A program made the translations under genes and the position numbers. The notes under the pieces were generated by a model, which worked only from the letters and a program-made list of their open reading frames with translations, ran no database searches and had not been told where the DNA came from. Below, piece by piece: positions 1 through 9,012 of a stretch of 64,000 nt of DNA. Position 1 is the first letter of the stretch, and each line of letters opens with the position of its first letter. Source of the stretch: Chlamydiae bacterium Ga0074140 (GTDB taxonomy: Bacteria; Chlamydiota; Chlamydiia; Chlamydiales; Rhabdochlamydiaceae); NCBI GenBank assembly GCA_001464115.1, contig LNES01000004.1, positions 62,001-126,000 on the forward strand, in the 5' to 3' direction.

Positions 1-577
1 GATCTTTCAGCCCGAACTACGCGTTGCTCTTTCCAAGCTGAGCCTCAAGGGGAAACGACACAAGGAGATGACCGAGTTTGATAATTTTCTTGATCAACTC
101 GCAACAACTGTTTACCGCTTTTCCGAGAAGCGCACGGGCGGATTGATCGTACTCGAGAATGAGGACTCCCTCACGGAATACTCCTCCAAGGGCGTGGTTC
201 TCGGTGCAAACTTCTCATCGGAACTTCTCGAATCGATCTTTGCAACCGGCACACCCCTCCATGATGGCGCAGTGATCATCCGCGACCGGACGATTATCGC
301 TGCAGCTGTGATTCTTCCCCTCGCTGAAGAGAGATCACAACAAGCCAAATCGATGGGAACAAGACACCTTGCTGCGTTGGGAGTCAGTCAGCGTTCCGAC
401 GCCCTGGTCATCGTCGTCTCCGAGGAGACAGGGAAGGTCTCTGTTGCAAGAGAGGGCGTGATCACGCGCGGTATTAAGCAGGACCGCTTTAGAGGGATCG
501 TACGCAGTCTCTTCACTCCCGAACTTCCTCCGACCTATAAAGAAAAGTTTAAAGCTTTAGCCTGGTTAAGAAAATGA
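1..577 (+). CDS. dacA: Diadenylate cyclase DacA/CdaA (DisA_N domain), 5' end cut by the window
   Basis: Makes cyclic di-AMP from two ATP; CdaA-type enzymes are membrane anchored. The frame is open to the left edge, and the residues before the first in-window ATG (68) read IFQPELRVAL, typical of the start of the CdaA catalytic domain, so the gene begins outside and its membrane helices are not visible. The domain carries the DGA motif (GTPLHDGAVIIR) and the GTRH motif. The second motif reads R-H-L where the classical triad is R-H-R. The stop overlaps the next start (ATGA at 574-577), so it is translationally coupled to a YbbR/CdaR-like gene, the usual regulator partner. The same pair precedes htrB in Chlamydia (CT_012-CT_011-CT_010). 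Confidence 0.93.
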   Translation, partial: IFQPELRVALSKLSLKGKRHKEMTEFDNFLDQLATTVYRFSEKRTGGLIVLENEDSLTEYSSKGVVLGANFSSELLESIFATGTPLHDGAVIIRDRTIIAAAVILPLAEERSQQAKSMGTRHLAALGVSQRSDALVIVVSEETGKVSVAREGVITRGIKQDRFRGIVRSLFTPELPPTYKEKFKALAWLRK

Positions 578-1818
578 GAGAGCTACTCCACAGACTCTTT
601 TTTCAAAATTGGCAGAGAAAAGCGATCTCGGCGGCGCTTGCCGTGATCATCTGGTTCTCTGTAAACCACTCTCTTACGACCTCTAAAACCATTGGAAATG
701 TTCCCGTCCGCATCATCAATGTTCCTGTCGGAAGGACTGTGGATGGGCTGCAGAGCAACGGCCTTCTATCAAAACGCATCACGCTTAGCCTCGTGGGGAA
801 TAAGGCTCTATTGGACGATCTCACCCCAAATGATCTCGAAGTGGTGATCGATGCACAGAACAAATCCGATGAGTGGATCGCCTCCGTGAATAAGAAAAAT
901 CTGATCTCTCTCAATCCTGAGATCGATATCTCCAAAAGCATCTTCCGGATCTCACACCAGAGCTTTATGGTACGACTGACAAAGCTGGTATCAGAAAAGA
1001 TCCCTGTCCTTATCACGCGCCCCATTGGAGAGCCCCCTCGCGACTATCAATTTTTGGATATCTGGCCCTATCAGCTCAATCTATCCGTTTCAGGGCCCGA
1101 AGAGATCATCAAGCAGCTGAAGGCAAAGGGTGTAAAGCTCACCTTCAACTTGAACCATATTTCCAAAGGGAGTCTCGACGAACTCGCTTCCGCACGACAC
1201 GCTGGACACGGTGACGTCGTGAGCTTCTACGTTCCCGATGGATGGAAACAGATTCAGCTCCCCTCTCTCTCCGAGGCCCCACTCGAGATCAATGACCCTC
1301 AAGCCCAAGCGCTCAGGATCGATTTTGTCCGCTCCAATCTGCTTCCCCTTGAAAAGCCGATCCCCATCTCCTTCTTCGTTCCAAGAGAGTACTCCCATTT
1401 GATCAAAGCCGACGCTTTGAAAATCGCATCTAGCAAGCTGATCGAAACAATCGATGGCGTCCCTTGTCTCACTCCAAAACTCTGCGCAAAAGGGGTCAGC
1501 CTCCCCTTTTTGAAAACGGTGAAAGAGATGCTCGAGCTGGTCGTCGTTGTCACGCCTAAAGATGAGCTCGGAAACGTTCTCGAGTGGAGCATCCAGTTCA
1601 TCAACCCACGCACACTTGAAGATCGTTACGTCTCCCTAATCATGTCTGACAACTCAGATGATGAGGTGCGCAATCTTCAACCTGCCGTTCGCGAAGAGTA
1701 TTTAAGAAACCGCTTCCGCAACTACATGAACCGCTTCCAACTCTACTGGCCAGACGACAAACGCTTTGAGCTCAAAGTCGAGCTCAAAAAAGAGACTGTT
1801 GTTGTCGATGCGCCGTAA
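574..1818 (+). CDS. ybbR: YbbR/CdaR-like protein, putative regulator of the diadenylate cyclase
   Basis: 414 aa. One N-terminal membrane helix (about residues 17-33, with AVIIWFSVNH) is followed by YbbR-type beta-rich repeats (VPVRIINVPVGR near residue 45; later repeats near 140-250 and 300-370). In Firmicutes such proteins bind and modulate the membrane diadenylate cyclase from the extracytoplasmic side; the immediate coupling to dacA (4-nt overlap) supports the same role here. The homologue in Chlamydia is CT_011. The C-terminal ~70 residues are charged and I recognise no domain in them. Family assignment is firm; the regulatory role is inferred from context. Confidence 0.85.
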   Translation: MRELLHRLFFQNWQRKAISAALAVIIWFSVNHSLTTSKTIGNVPVRIINVPVGRTVDGLQSNGLLSKRITLSLVGNKALLDDLTPNDLEVVIDAQNKSDEWIASVNKKNLISLNPEIDISKSIFRISHQSFMVRLTKLVSEKIPVLITRPIGEPPRDYQFLDIWPYQLNLSVSGPEEIIKQLKAKGVKLTFNLNHISKGSLDELASARHAGHGDVVSFYVPDGWKQIQLPSLSEAPLEINDPQAQALRIDFVRSNLLPLEKPIPISFFVPREYSHLIKADALKIASSKLIETIDGVPCLTPKLCAKGVSLPFLKTVKEMLELVVVVTPKDELGNVLEWSIQFINPRTLEDRYVSLIMSDNSDDEVRNLQPAVREEYLRNRFRNYMNRFQLYWPDDKRFELKVELKKETVVVDAP

Positions 1819-2938
1819 TGTCTTTGTGTTAAAAAGCGGAGCCGCCCGTCCAGGCGGTCTCGAAAAAATGAGTGCGCGACTCGCGCAAGCTTTCGAAAAA
1901 AAAGGCTGTGACGTCACGCTCGTAACAACGGGCAATGCCAACTTCTCTTCTCCCTTTCATACGCTCTCCCATACGCTCAAAAGTAAAATGAGCTTCCTTA
2001 AAGCATTAGAATTTGATCGTTTTTGTCAGGAGATGGTTCAAAAAGCGCGCCCCGACCTCATCTTTGGTCTTGACCGCAACCGGAACCAGACCCACCTCCG
2101 CGCAGGTAATGGCGTCCACGCCGCATATCTTGCACAGCGCGCACGCGTTGAGCCTCTTTTTAAACGGCTGACTTTTGCACTCAATCCTCTCCATCGCACC
2201 CTTCTAAATTTGGAAAAAACAGCTTTCGAAAATCCCGAACTCCGCTGCCTCTTCACGAACTCATCGATGGTAAAAGAGGAGATCCTCCACCACTACAAGG
2301 TCGATCCTCGCAAAATTTTTGTAGTACACAATGGTGTGGAGTGGAACGAGAGCAAGAGCGCGTTTCTCAACTGGAAAAATGAGAAAGCGTCTTTTGTATC
2401 CGAGCTCGGTCTAGATCCTTCAGATTTTCACCTCCTCTTCATAGGCCACAACTTTAAACGCAAGGGCCTTGATAAGCTTCTACATGGTCTTGCGGCTCTT
2501 TCAGAACGCTCTTTTCATCTCAGCGTTGTCGGTGAGGATAAACATCGAGAACAGTTCGCCGCACTTACGCGCGATCTCGGCCTTGAAAGCAGGGTCTCAT
2601 TTTTTGGAGCTCGAAGTGACATCTCGCGTTTCTATCAGCTTGCCGATGTTCTCGTGATTCCCTCTCTCTACGACCCTTTTGCGAATGTCACTGTGGAAGC
2701 GCTTGCCATGGGACTCTTTGTCCTCTCCTCTAAAACCAATGGGGGTCACGAAGTTTTAACAAAAGAGACCGGCACGCTGATTGAATCTCTCGAAGATCGA
2801 GACGCAATAGCTGCCGCACTCATGCAAGCCCTGAAACACCGGAAATCCGAAGAGAGCGCAAAACAGATCCGCGCAAGCGTCCAGCACCTCGACTTTTCTC
2901 ATCAACTCAACCTCATTGTCGATCGATGTCTATTGTAA
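1808..2938 (+). CDS. Glycosyltransferase family 4 (WaaG-like, probable LPS core sugar transferase)
   Basis: About 376 aa from the ATG at 1808 (MRRNVFVLKSG). An upstream ATG at 1766 in the same frame would add 14 residues buried inside ybbR and is less likely. N-terminal Rossmann half with GGLEKMS acceptor-side loop, then GHNFKRKGLDKLL, and the donor-binding motif YDPFANVTVEALAMG (E-x7-E type of GT4). Resembles WaaG-like enzymes that add glucose to the heptose of LPS core, but the sugar and acceptor cannot be read from sequence. It overlaps ybbR by 11 nt and the acyltransferase gene by 13 nt, so it belongs to an envelope-biogenesis operon. Confidence 0.85.
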   Translation: MRRNVFVLKSGAARPGGLEKMSARLAQAFEKKGCDVTLVTTGNANFSSPFHTLSHTLKSKMSFLKALEFDRFCQEMVQKARPDLIFGLDRNRNQTHLRAGNGVHAAYLAQRARVEPLFKRLTFALNPLHRTLLNLEKTAFENPELRCLFTNSSMVKEEILHHYKVDPRKIFVVHNGVEWNESKSAFLNWKNEKASFVSELGLDPSDFHLLFIGHNFKRKGLDKLLHGLAALSERSFHLSVVGEDKHREQFAALTRDLGLESRVSFFGARSDISRFYQLADVLVIPSLYDPFANVTVEALAMGLFVLSSKTNGGHEVLTKETGTLIESLEDRDAIAAALMQALKHRKSEESAKQIRASVQHLDFSHQLNLIVDRCLL

Positions 2939-4146
2939 CTTTCGGACTGCTGCGCGCATTGACATTCCCCTTTAGCCTTCTCTCCTATCGACAGATCCAT
3001 CGCGTCGGAAGATGGCTTGGAAAAGGCGCATATTTTTGTCTTCCGCGCTTTCGTAAAAAAGCCCTCGCCAATCTCGCGCTCGCAACAACCCTTACACTCT
3101 CACAAAAAGAGATCATTCGCCTCGCAAAGGCCTCTTTTTGCAATCTGATGATCACCTGCCTCGAGTATGCCAAACTTGCTCGAGAAAAAAAGATTGCACG
3201 TGTGGCGAGCTGCACCAATCCGGAAGTTGCAGACTCCCTCATGAAAGAGGGAAAAGGGGTCATCTTCTTCTGTGGCCATCAAGCCAATTGGGAGATCCTC
3301 TTCCTAGAAGGGACCAGTCGCATGCCCGGTGTTGCCATTGGAAGACCCGTGAAGAACGTCCTCCTCTACAACTGGGTCCTGAAGATGCGACAAAAGTTTG
3401 GAGGCAAGATCATTGCCCCCAAGAATGCCTTCCGCGAAGGTCTTCGCGCTCTCAAACACGGAAGCTTTCTAGGAATCGTGGGTGATCAAGGAATGCCCGA
3501 CAGCGGATTCTCCTCTCCCTTTTTTGGAAGACGCGCCTGGACCTCTCCCCTTCCCGCCATCCTATCGTATCGCACGGGCAGACCAATTTTTGTCGCTACT
3601 ACGCGTCGAGAAAAGGGAAAGTATCGCATCCACTACTCCGATCCGATCTGGCCCGATGAGAATCAACCGATGGAAAAAGAGATCCCTAGACTCATGGAAA
3701 AATGCCTGACACTTTTTGAAGAGAGCGTCAAAGAGCGCCCCGAAGAGTGGCTCTGGCAGCACAATCGTTGGAAGCAGCAGACTCCCGAAAAACTTAAACG
3801 GCGTTTTCGCCATGAGAGTCTCGCCATCATTCTTCCGGAAGAGAAAGAGAAGTTCGATCTCGTTGTAAAAGATCTATCTCTCTTTCGAGAGATCTACCCA
3901 CATGAGTTCATCACACTCTTTGTCCCCAAAGCATTTGAGACTTCGCCCCTTCTTGAGGATGCCGAAAAAATCATCTACGCCAGCGAAAAGGAGATTCTTA
4001 TCCCCGATTTTCGTTTTAAACTCATCTTCAATTTCACTCCCTACAAATCTATACACCGACACTTCCGGGCACTCGGTGCATTTGAAACGGCCGATTTAAA
4101 ACCCGATTTTGCTAAACAGCTCAAAGAGATGGTCTGCCGTGTCTAA
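2926..4146 (+). CDS. htrB: Lipid A acyltransferase HtrB/LpxL family
   Basis: 406 aa. Transfers a secondary acyl chain to lipid A at the inner membrane. The LPLAT catalytic H-x4-D/E box is visible as HQANWE (residues ~117-122), followed by a second block GIVGDQGMPDSG and a third FGRRAWTSPLPA. An N-terminal hydrophobic anchor (LLRALTFPFSLLSY) precedes it. The protein is ~100 residues longer than E. coli LpxL; the extra C-terminal region (about 300-406) has no domain I recognise, and Chlamydia HtrB (CT_010) is also long. Start ATG overlaps the upstream glycosyltransferase by 13 nt; the stop overlaps the rsmE start. Confidence 0.9.
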   Translation: MSIVTFGLLRALTFPFSLLSYRQIHRVGRWLGKGAYFCLPRFRKKALANLALATTLTLSQKEIIRLAKASFCNLMITCLEYAKLAREKKIARVASCTNPEVADSLMKEGKGVIFFCGHQANWEILFLEGTSRMPGVAIGRPVKNVLLYNWVLKMRQKFGGKIIAPKNAFREGLRALKHGSFLGIVGDQGMPDSGFSSPFFGRRAWTSPLPAILSYRTGRPIFVATTRREKGKYRIHYSDPIWPDENQPMEKEIPRLMEKCLTLFEESVKERPEEWLWQHNRWKQQTPEKLKRRFRHESLAIILPEEKEKFDLVVKDLSLFREIYPHEFITLFVPKAFETSPLLEDAEKIIYASEKEILIPDFRFKLIFNFTPYKSIHRHFRALGAFETADLKPDFAKQLKEMVCRV

Positions 4147-4816
4147 CCGTTTTTTTCTCAATGCGCTTTTCTCTAAAGGGGCTAACCTCTTGCTAGAGGG
4201 ACAAGAGTTTCACCACTTTGCTCATGTCATGCGCGGCAAAGTAGGAGAGACGATCGAGATCGTGAATGGAAAAAACCAGCTGGCAGAAGCACGCGTCGAA
4301 AAGCTCTCTAAGCACACCGCGGATCTTAAAGTTCTTTCAGTAGAAGAGGTGTCTTCAAAATCCAAACTGGTTCTCGCGCAGGCCCTGTTTCGCCCCGCAC
4401 GTCTCGAGTGGCTCATTGAAAAGGCCGTTGAACTGGGTGTCTCTGAGATTTGGCTCTTCCCGGCTGCACGCAGCGAGAAAAAGAGCCTTTCTGACACGCA
4501 ACTTGCAAGACTCGAGCAGATCGCGATCTCTGCCATGAAACAGTGCAAACGACTTGATCTTCCTAAAATCGTTCTCTATCCTTCGCTTCACGAAGTCCCA
4601 GCTCAAGACACCCTCCTTTTTGGCGATCTTAGAACAAGCAGCAAACCTCCACCAGCTTCCCAGCCTCTTACCCTTTTTATCGGTCCCGAAGGTGGCTTCA
4701 CCAATGAAGAGATACACTACTTAGAGCAAAAGGGAGCACTGGGCATCCACCTGCACCAGAATGTTCTGCGTGCAGAAACAGCTGCCATCGTTGCCCTTTC
4801 TCTCTGCCAGTTTTAG
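4139..4816 (+). CDS. rsmE: 16S rRNA m3U1498 methyltransferase RsmE
   Basis: SPOUT-class methyltransferase that methylates U1498 of 16S rRNA. N-terminal PUA-like part (HHFAHVMRGKVGETIEI) and the SAM-binding trefoil-knot motif LFIGPEGGFTNEE, then LHQNVLRAETAA, all diagnostic. I place the start at the GTG at 4139 (VSNRFFLN), which overlaps the htrB stop in GTGTCTAA; the ATG at 4109 would prepend 10 residues encoded inside htrB. About 225 aa, normal for the family. Last gene of the operon starting with dacA; no hairpin terminator is visible after it. Confidence 0.92.
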   Translation: MSNRFFLNALFSKGANLLLEGQEFHHFAHVMRGKVGETIEIVNGKNQLAEARVEKLSKHTADLKVLSVEEVSSKSKLVLAQALFRPARLEWLIEKAVELGVSEIWLFPAARSEKKSLSDTQLARLEQIAISAMKQCKRLDLPKIVLYPSLHEVPAQDTLLFGDLRTSSKPPPASQPLTLFIGPEGGFTNEEIHYLEQKGALGIHLHQNVLRAETAAIVALSLCQF

Positions 4817-4921
4817 CCCCGATCTCGTCTTTCGCAATCCATTGATTCTTAATTGTTTAAAATTAATTCTTTAATTGCTGACTCTCAATTACTTACGCGA
4901 GCCACTCATTATATTAATTAT

Positions 4922-4950
4922 TTGAAAGTTTGTAAAAATAATAGTATAAT
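4922..4950 (+). promoter_or_regulatory. Sigma70-type promoter for the papain-like protein gene
   Basis: TTGAAA (4922-4927), a 17-nt spacer, and a perfect TATAAT (4945-4950) in an AT-rich stretch. The predicted start of transcription (~4957) lies about 22 nt before the ATG at 4979. No Shine-Dalgarno sequence is visible before that ATG. Confidence 0.65.
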
Positions 4951-4978
4951 TATTTTTATAATAATAACGATAATTAAT

Positions 4979-6484
4979 ATGAGCTCAAATAATATTACTA
5001 ATTCAGTAATAAACGACGCTATTTTTCAAAGAGTTTACAATAACGGAACTGTCATAACCGACTCAGACATAGCGACTTTGAAAGAGGCTAGCCAGTGCAC
5101 CCTCGCGGCCGGAAGAATTAACGACTTCTTCCAAAAGAAGGTCGCGCCCAACTTCTCTCAACTCACTATTTCGCCTGAAATGTGGAAAACCGTTCTGCAA
5201 AACATACAGAAATTACAAACGGCTATGATTTCGATTATGCCGAATACTAAGCAACTCAAGCCGGCTATGAAGGTTCTTGTTTTTTCACGCCTACAAGAAA
5301 GATTGAAAACCCTGAAAAATGAGCCCGATGCATTAAAGGCATTTTTGGCTGATGTAGACGCTGCTACAAAACTTTTCCCCGCGCACTTAGCTCCCCTCAA
5401 ACAAGCTCTTACCCTGCTTTTGGATCCTCACGCCTTTAAACCTGGGATTGAAGAGGAGCTTAACTATAAAGACACACTTGTAAACTCTTACGCGAACATA
5501 GCCAAGGGCGAGCTATTCAAAGCGCTTCAAGCAATAGAGCTAAAAGAAAAGCCATCCGTAGCTCAAATCGCGACTGTAATTGAGGCCTGCGACCGCGATG
5601 CAATTGAACGACGCACTCTGGCTACTCTCCCACAACCTACGAATGAAACGGTAAAAAAAGAGGTCGAGAAGATCCTCGATCTGAAACGTGTTAAAGAGAA
5701 GCTCTCCTCGTTTATGGATTTTGCTATAAACGGAATACACGCAACATATGATGAAAAATCTAAAGGTCTATTTTCAAAGATCATTCAGACGTACAGCGAC
5801 CGCAACCTAATTGCACGCAAACCCTTCATTCTCGAACAGGCTCTTGCGCAGTACAAAAAAGGTGTACTTCCATCGAAGATAGAGGAAAAAGCCCTTAAGA
5901 TTTTTGAGAAAAATTATCTGCCTTTTTATGACTGGCTACTCAAGAACATTTCACATCTCAAACAAGCCTACAATCAGGGAGATGATGATAGCCACAACCA
6001 AGGTGAAGGAACCTGCTTCCAAAACTCTCTCGACCGACTCATAACATTGAGAAAAGAACCTGCTCTAAATTCAACCAAAATCCCCATGGCAAGTTCCGCC
6101 CGAGGCCGTTTTGCTCAAGCACGAGTTAACCATGGTGCGATCCAAGATGAGATGCAAAACGTCGTTAAGCTACTCGGTTCAGCGCCTCTCGTGACCCCCC
6201 TCATAGAGCCGCCCTCCAATCTCCAAGGCTCTAAGGCATATATCGCAGATCAACTTCTTGCGCTTGCTGCCAAAAAGCCCCTTGTAGGCATTTTAAGCAT
6301 TCAAGGTGCAGGTGGAGGGCATGCTCTGAATATCCAAATCGATCCCAAAAGCCAGATCTATCGCCTAATCGATGACAATCTAGGAGTTGTCGAGTACTCT
6401 TCTCAGGAGGCATTCAAAGAGGAGATCTCTCAATATTTTACCCTCTGCTACCCCGATATCCATTCTCCGCGTTTTCTTGTCTGA
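4979..6484 (+). CDS. Candidate papain-like (C58/YopT-like) cysteine protease, possible secreted effector
   Basis: About 501 aa from the ATG at 4979; an ATG at 4853 in frame lies upstream of the promoter and is rejected. Residues 1-335 are mostly helical with no recognised domain. The C-terminal third shows a Cys-His-Asp arrangement: Cys346 in GEGTCFQNS, His448 in GGGHALNIQ, and Asp465/466 in YRLIDDNLG, the order and spacing expected of a papain-like fold such as YopT-family proteases. No signal peptide or membrane helix, as expected of a type III substrate. The flanks (4817-4978) are distinctly AT-rich compared with the operon before it. Fold and activity are inference; no overall homology is recognised. 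Confidence 0.6.
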   Translation: MSSNNITNSVINDAIFQRVYNNGTVITDSDIATLKEASQCTLAAGRINDFFQKKVAPNFSQLTISPEMWKTVLQNIQKLQTAMISIMPNTKQLKPAMKVLVFSRLQERLKTLKNEPDALKAFLADVDAATKLFPAHLAPLKQALTLLLDPHAFKPGIEEELNYKDTLVNSYANIAKGELFKALQAIELKEKPSVAQIATVIEACDRDAIERRTLATLPQPTNETVKKEVEKILDLKRVKEKLSSFMDFAINGIHATYDEKSKGLFSKIIQTYSDRNLIARKPFILEQALAQYKKGVLPSKIEEKALKIFEKNYLPFYDWLLKNISHLKQAYNQGDDDSHNQGEGTCFQNSLDRLITLRKEPALNSTKIPMASSARGRFAQARVNHGAIQDEMQNVVKLLGSAPLVTPLIEPPSNLQGSKAYIADQLLALAAKKPLVGILSIQGAGGGHALNIQIDPKSQIYRLIDDNLGVVEYSSQEAFKEEISQYFTLCYPDIHSPRFLV

Positions 6485-6559
6485 TAAATTAATCCATTTA
6501 AAAAAATATTTTAACTCTGTAGGATGAGCCTTAAGCACGAAAAAGCAAGGAGCATCCTC

Positions 6560-6907
6560 ATGGCACAGCCACAGCCCACCCCACAGCGTCCAAAGACCCA
6601 GGATAACCCTCTTCACAAAGGACTTCTCACGGTAAAACAAGAGATCGACAAGCTCTTAGAAAAGATGCAAAGAGAGGCGCACTACACACCAGAAAGACCT
6701 CTTTTGGATAAATTCTCTGCAAGAGCGCTTGAGCTGATCCAAAAATATCATCCCAAAATCGCTCCCTCCCAAAAAGCTCTTCTCATGGCGGTGATCGATC
6801 TCACAGAGATCCCTGTGATGCACCCCAAGATGCAGCGCGTTGCATACCAGACAGCCCTCCGAGATGCTTCGAAGAACTTAGCGTCCTACTTGGCGAAGCC
6901 CGAGTGA
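6560..6907 (+). CDS. Small hypothetical helical protein
   Basis: 115 aa from the ATG at 6560, chosen because AAGGAG (6547-6552) sits 7 nt upstream; an ATG at 6524 in frame has no such site. Proline/glutamine-rich N-terminus (AQPQPTPQRP), then amphipathic helices (TVKQEIDKLLEKMQREA; KALLMAVIDL). No signal peptide, no membrane segment, no recognised family. It stands 75 nt after the papain-like gene on the same strand and could be cotranscribed. Function unknown. Confidence 0.6.
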   Translation: MAQPQPTPQRPKTQDNPLHKGLLTVKQEIDKLLEKMQREAHYTPERPLLDKFSARALELIQKYHPKIAPSQKALLMAVIDLTEIPVMHPKMQRVAYQTALRDASKNLASYLAKPE

Positions 6908-6913
6908 GGTTTT

Positions 6914-6954
6914 TTTACTCGAGTTTCGTGCAATTATTTACTCGAGTTTTGTGC
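6914..6954. repeat. Two tandem 18-bp repeats with CTCGAG core
   Basis: TTTACTCGAGTTTCGTGC (6914-6931) recurs as TTTACTCGAGTTTTGTGC (6937-6954), one mismatch, 23-bp period, in the gap between two convergent genes. The palindromic CTCGAG core could form a binding site or a weak bidirectional end signal; nothing proves either. Confidence 0.6.
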
Positions 6955-6987
6955 TAAACGTCTGATTTTCAAAAGACTGAGATAGAA

Positions 6988-8793
6988 TCATTCATCGACA
7001 CAAACTGTCGGAATCATCTCTTCGTCGGTGCCGACAGAGCCTTTATAGACGATCCCCTTTTCGGGATCTAAGGTGACTAGCTGGCCATCTTCGAGGAGAT
7101 GGAGAGCTCCCTCTGCGCGAGTTACGAGGGGAATGCCCAGCGTTTTTGTCATCTCAAGAGCGTAGTTTTCGGATTCTGCATCATCGGGATGGTTTTGTAA
7201 GATGACACCCTTCGCTTTTTTGAGAAGTGGGAGGTAGCTCTCGTCGCAGCGTGTGAGCACAACAATTCGCTCCTTGGCACGCAGACCTTTTCGCTCGTCC
7301 GAGGAGAGGAGGATGGCAATCTTGCCATGAACGCGTTGGCCTCGTTTTGTGGGATGACCACGCACTAGCACGTCCCCGATACTCTCCACGATCATCATAT
7401 TGGTCGTGCCGCTGATCCCAAAGGGGGAGCCAGCCGTTACGACAACGAGATTTCCAAAGCGGATCATTTTTCGTTTTAAAGCAAAGCAGCTGCAGATCGT
7501 AAATGCTTCGTGGACATTCTTTGCAGGAGAAGGATCAACTGGAATCACACCCCAGTTAAATGCCAACTGGTTGTAGGTTTTATGATGGGAGCTAAGCGCA
7601 ATGATTGGCATCGAGGGTCTGAAGCGCGAGATAAGCCGCGCCGTAAAACCGCTACTGGTAAAGGCGAAGATCGCTTTTGCCTCTGCGCTATAGGCAGTTT
7701 TGACTGCGGCGAGTGAGACTGACGAGGAGATATCATGCGTCTCAACAGCAGGAAGAGCTTGAAAAAACTCCTCATACCTAAAGTTCTTTTCCGCCTCTTG
7801 CACAATGGCACGCATCATAGAAACCGCTTCGATGGGATATTGGCCAATCGCTGTTTCGCCTGAGAGCATCACAGCCGATGTGCTGTCATAAATCGCGTTG
7901 GCGACGTCGGAAACCTCCGCGCGCGTCGGCCTTGGGTTTTTGATCATCGACTCGAGCATCTGCGTGGCTGTGACAACAGGTTTTGCCGCATGCACACACT
8001 TGCGAATCATCATCTTTTGCAGAGAGGGAACCTGTTTGAGGGGTAGTTCAACACCGAGATCTCCCCTTGCCACCATGATCCCATCTGCAACTTGAATGAT
8101 CGCATCAAAATTCTCAACGCCAAGGCTGTTCTCAATTTTTGCAATCACGAGAATCCCCGGTTTTCCCTGGTCGGAAAGAAGCTGTTTAATTTCGAGCACG
8201 TGATCGGCAGAGCGGATAAAAGAGGCAGCGATGATATCGACATCCTGTTTGCAGCCAAAAATGATATCCTTCACATCTTGTTCTGTCATGGCGGGAATGT
8301 TCGCATTCAGCCCAGGAACATTCACCCCCTTCAAACTTTTGAGAACACCCGGATTTTGGATCTCAACAACGACCCCCTCTTTGCGCCTTTCAATTACCTT
8401 TGAGGAGACATACCCATCATCAAAGAGAACCATCACGCCAGGCTTGAGCGATTCGACAACAACCTCAGGCGTTACCTGCCAGCGCTTCTCGTCTCCCTCA
8501 ACCCCCTCTTTTACGAGGAGGATTTTTTGTCCCGCCTTAACACTCACCTCTCCCTTTTTCATCTTGCCCAATCGGATCTCAGGACCCTTGGTATCGAGCA
8601 TAATCGCAAGGGGAATCTTACGCGCCTTGCGCGCCTTCTTCAAATGTTGAATCACCTGCAGATGATCGGCATGCGTCCCATGGCTAAAGTTAAGCCGAGC
8701 AACATTCATGCCCGCGTCAATGAGCTCCAAAATCTTCTCGTAAGAGGAAACGGCAGGCCCTATCGTGCAGATGATTTTTGTGCGTGTGTGCAT
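6988..8793 (-). CDS. pyk: Pyruvate kinase with extra C-terminal PEP-utiliser-like domain
   Basis: Converts phosphoenolpyruvate and ADP to pyruvate and ATP. Start at the ATG at 8793 (MHTRTKIICTIGPA); an upstream start at 8850 would lie inside the inverted repeat. Barrel motifs are clear: GMNVARLNFSHG, MLDTKGPEIR, the active-site block IAKIENSLGVENFD, MVARGDLGVELP and ATQMLESM. After the allosteric domain (~residue 470) an extra ~120-residue swivelling domain follows (ILQNHPDDAESENYAL, LGIPLVTRAEGA, EKGIVYKG), as in Bacillus-type enzymes but without a clear catalytic His. ~601 aa versus ~485 in Chlamydiaceae. In Chlamydia pyk is next to uvrA (CT_332/CT_333); here ~4.5 kb separates them. Confidence 0.95.
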   Translation of the reverse strand: MHTRTKIICTIGPAVSSYEKILELIDAGMNVARLNFSHGTHADHLQVIQHLKKARKARKIPLAIMLDTKGPEIRLGKMKKGEVSVKAGQKILLVKEGVEGDEKRWQVTPEVVVESLKPGVMVLFDDGYVSSKVIERRKEGVVVEIQNPGVLKSLKGVNVPGLNANIPAMTEQDVKDIIFGCKQDVDIIAASFIRSADHVLEIKQLLSDQGKPGILVIAKIENSLGVENFDAIIQVADGIMVARGDLGVELPLKQVPSLQKMMIRKCVHAAKPVVTATQMLESMIKNPRPTRAEVSDVANAIYDSTSAVMLSGETAIGQYPIEAVSMMRAIVQEAEKNFRYEEFFQALPAVETHDISSSVSLAAVKTAYSAEAKAIFAFTSSGFTARLISRFRPSMPIIALSSHHKTYNQLAFNWGVIPVDPSPAKNVHEAFTICSCFALKRKMIRFGNLVVVTAGSPFGISGTTNMMIVESIGDVLVRGHPTKRGQRVHGKIAILLSSDERKGLRAKERIVVLTRCDESYLPLLKKAKGVILQNHPDDAESENYALEMTKTLGIPLVTRAEGALHLLEDGQLVTLDPEKGIVYKGSVGTDEEMIPTVCVDE

Positions 8794-8843
8794 ATTTCCC
8801 GAGTCTACCTTTAGAAGCTCAAGATTGCAAGAATATGGCAGTA

Positions 8844-9003
8844 ATACCAAATATCAGAAAAAACCTTGAGTTGTGCCCCGTCGGCTTTGCAACAAATGTT
8901 TCGCCTTCGCTCGTGCCTTGCCCTCGGCAATGGTCACTCGCTCCAGACAAAAAATTTGTGCAGCCTCCTTGCAAAACTCAAGGTTTTTTCTGATATTTGG
9001 TAT
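8844..9003. mobile_element. 160-bp mini-element with perfect 29-bp terminal inverted repeats
   Basis: Arms at 8844-8872 and 8975-9003 are perfect reverse complements (left arm begins ATACCAAATATCAG). The 102-bp interior has no coding capacity. This has the shape of a MITE-like non-autonomous element, or of a large hairpin, sitting in the divergent gap between pyk and the toxin-like gene. The end motif partly recurs at 32610 (ATACCAGTTATCAGAAATA). Confidence 0.65.
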
Positions 9004-9012
9004 AAAAGAGAG

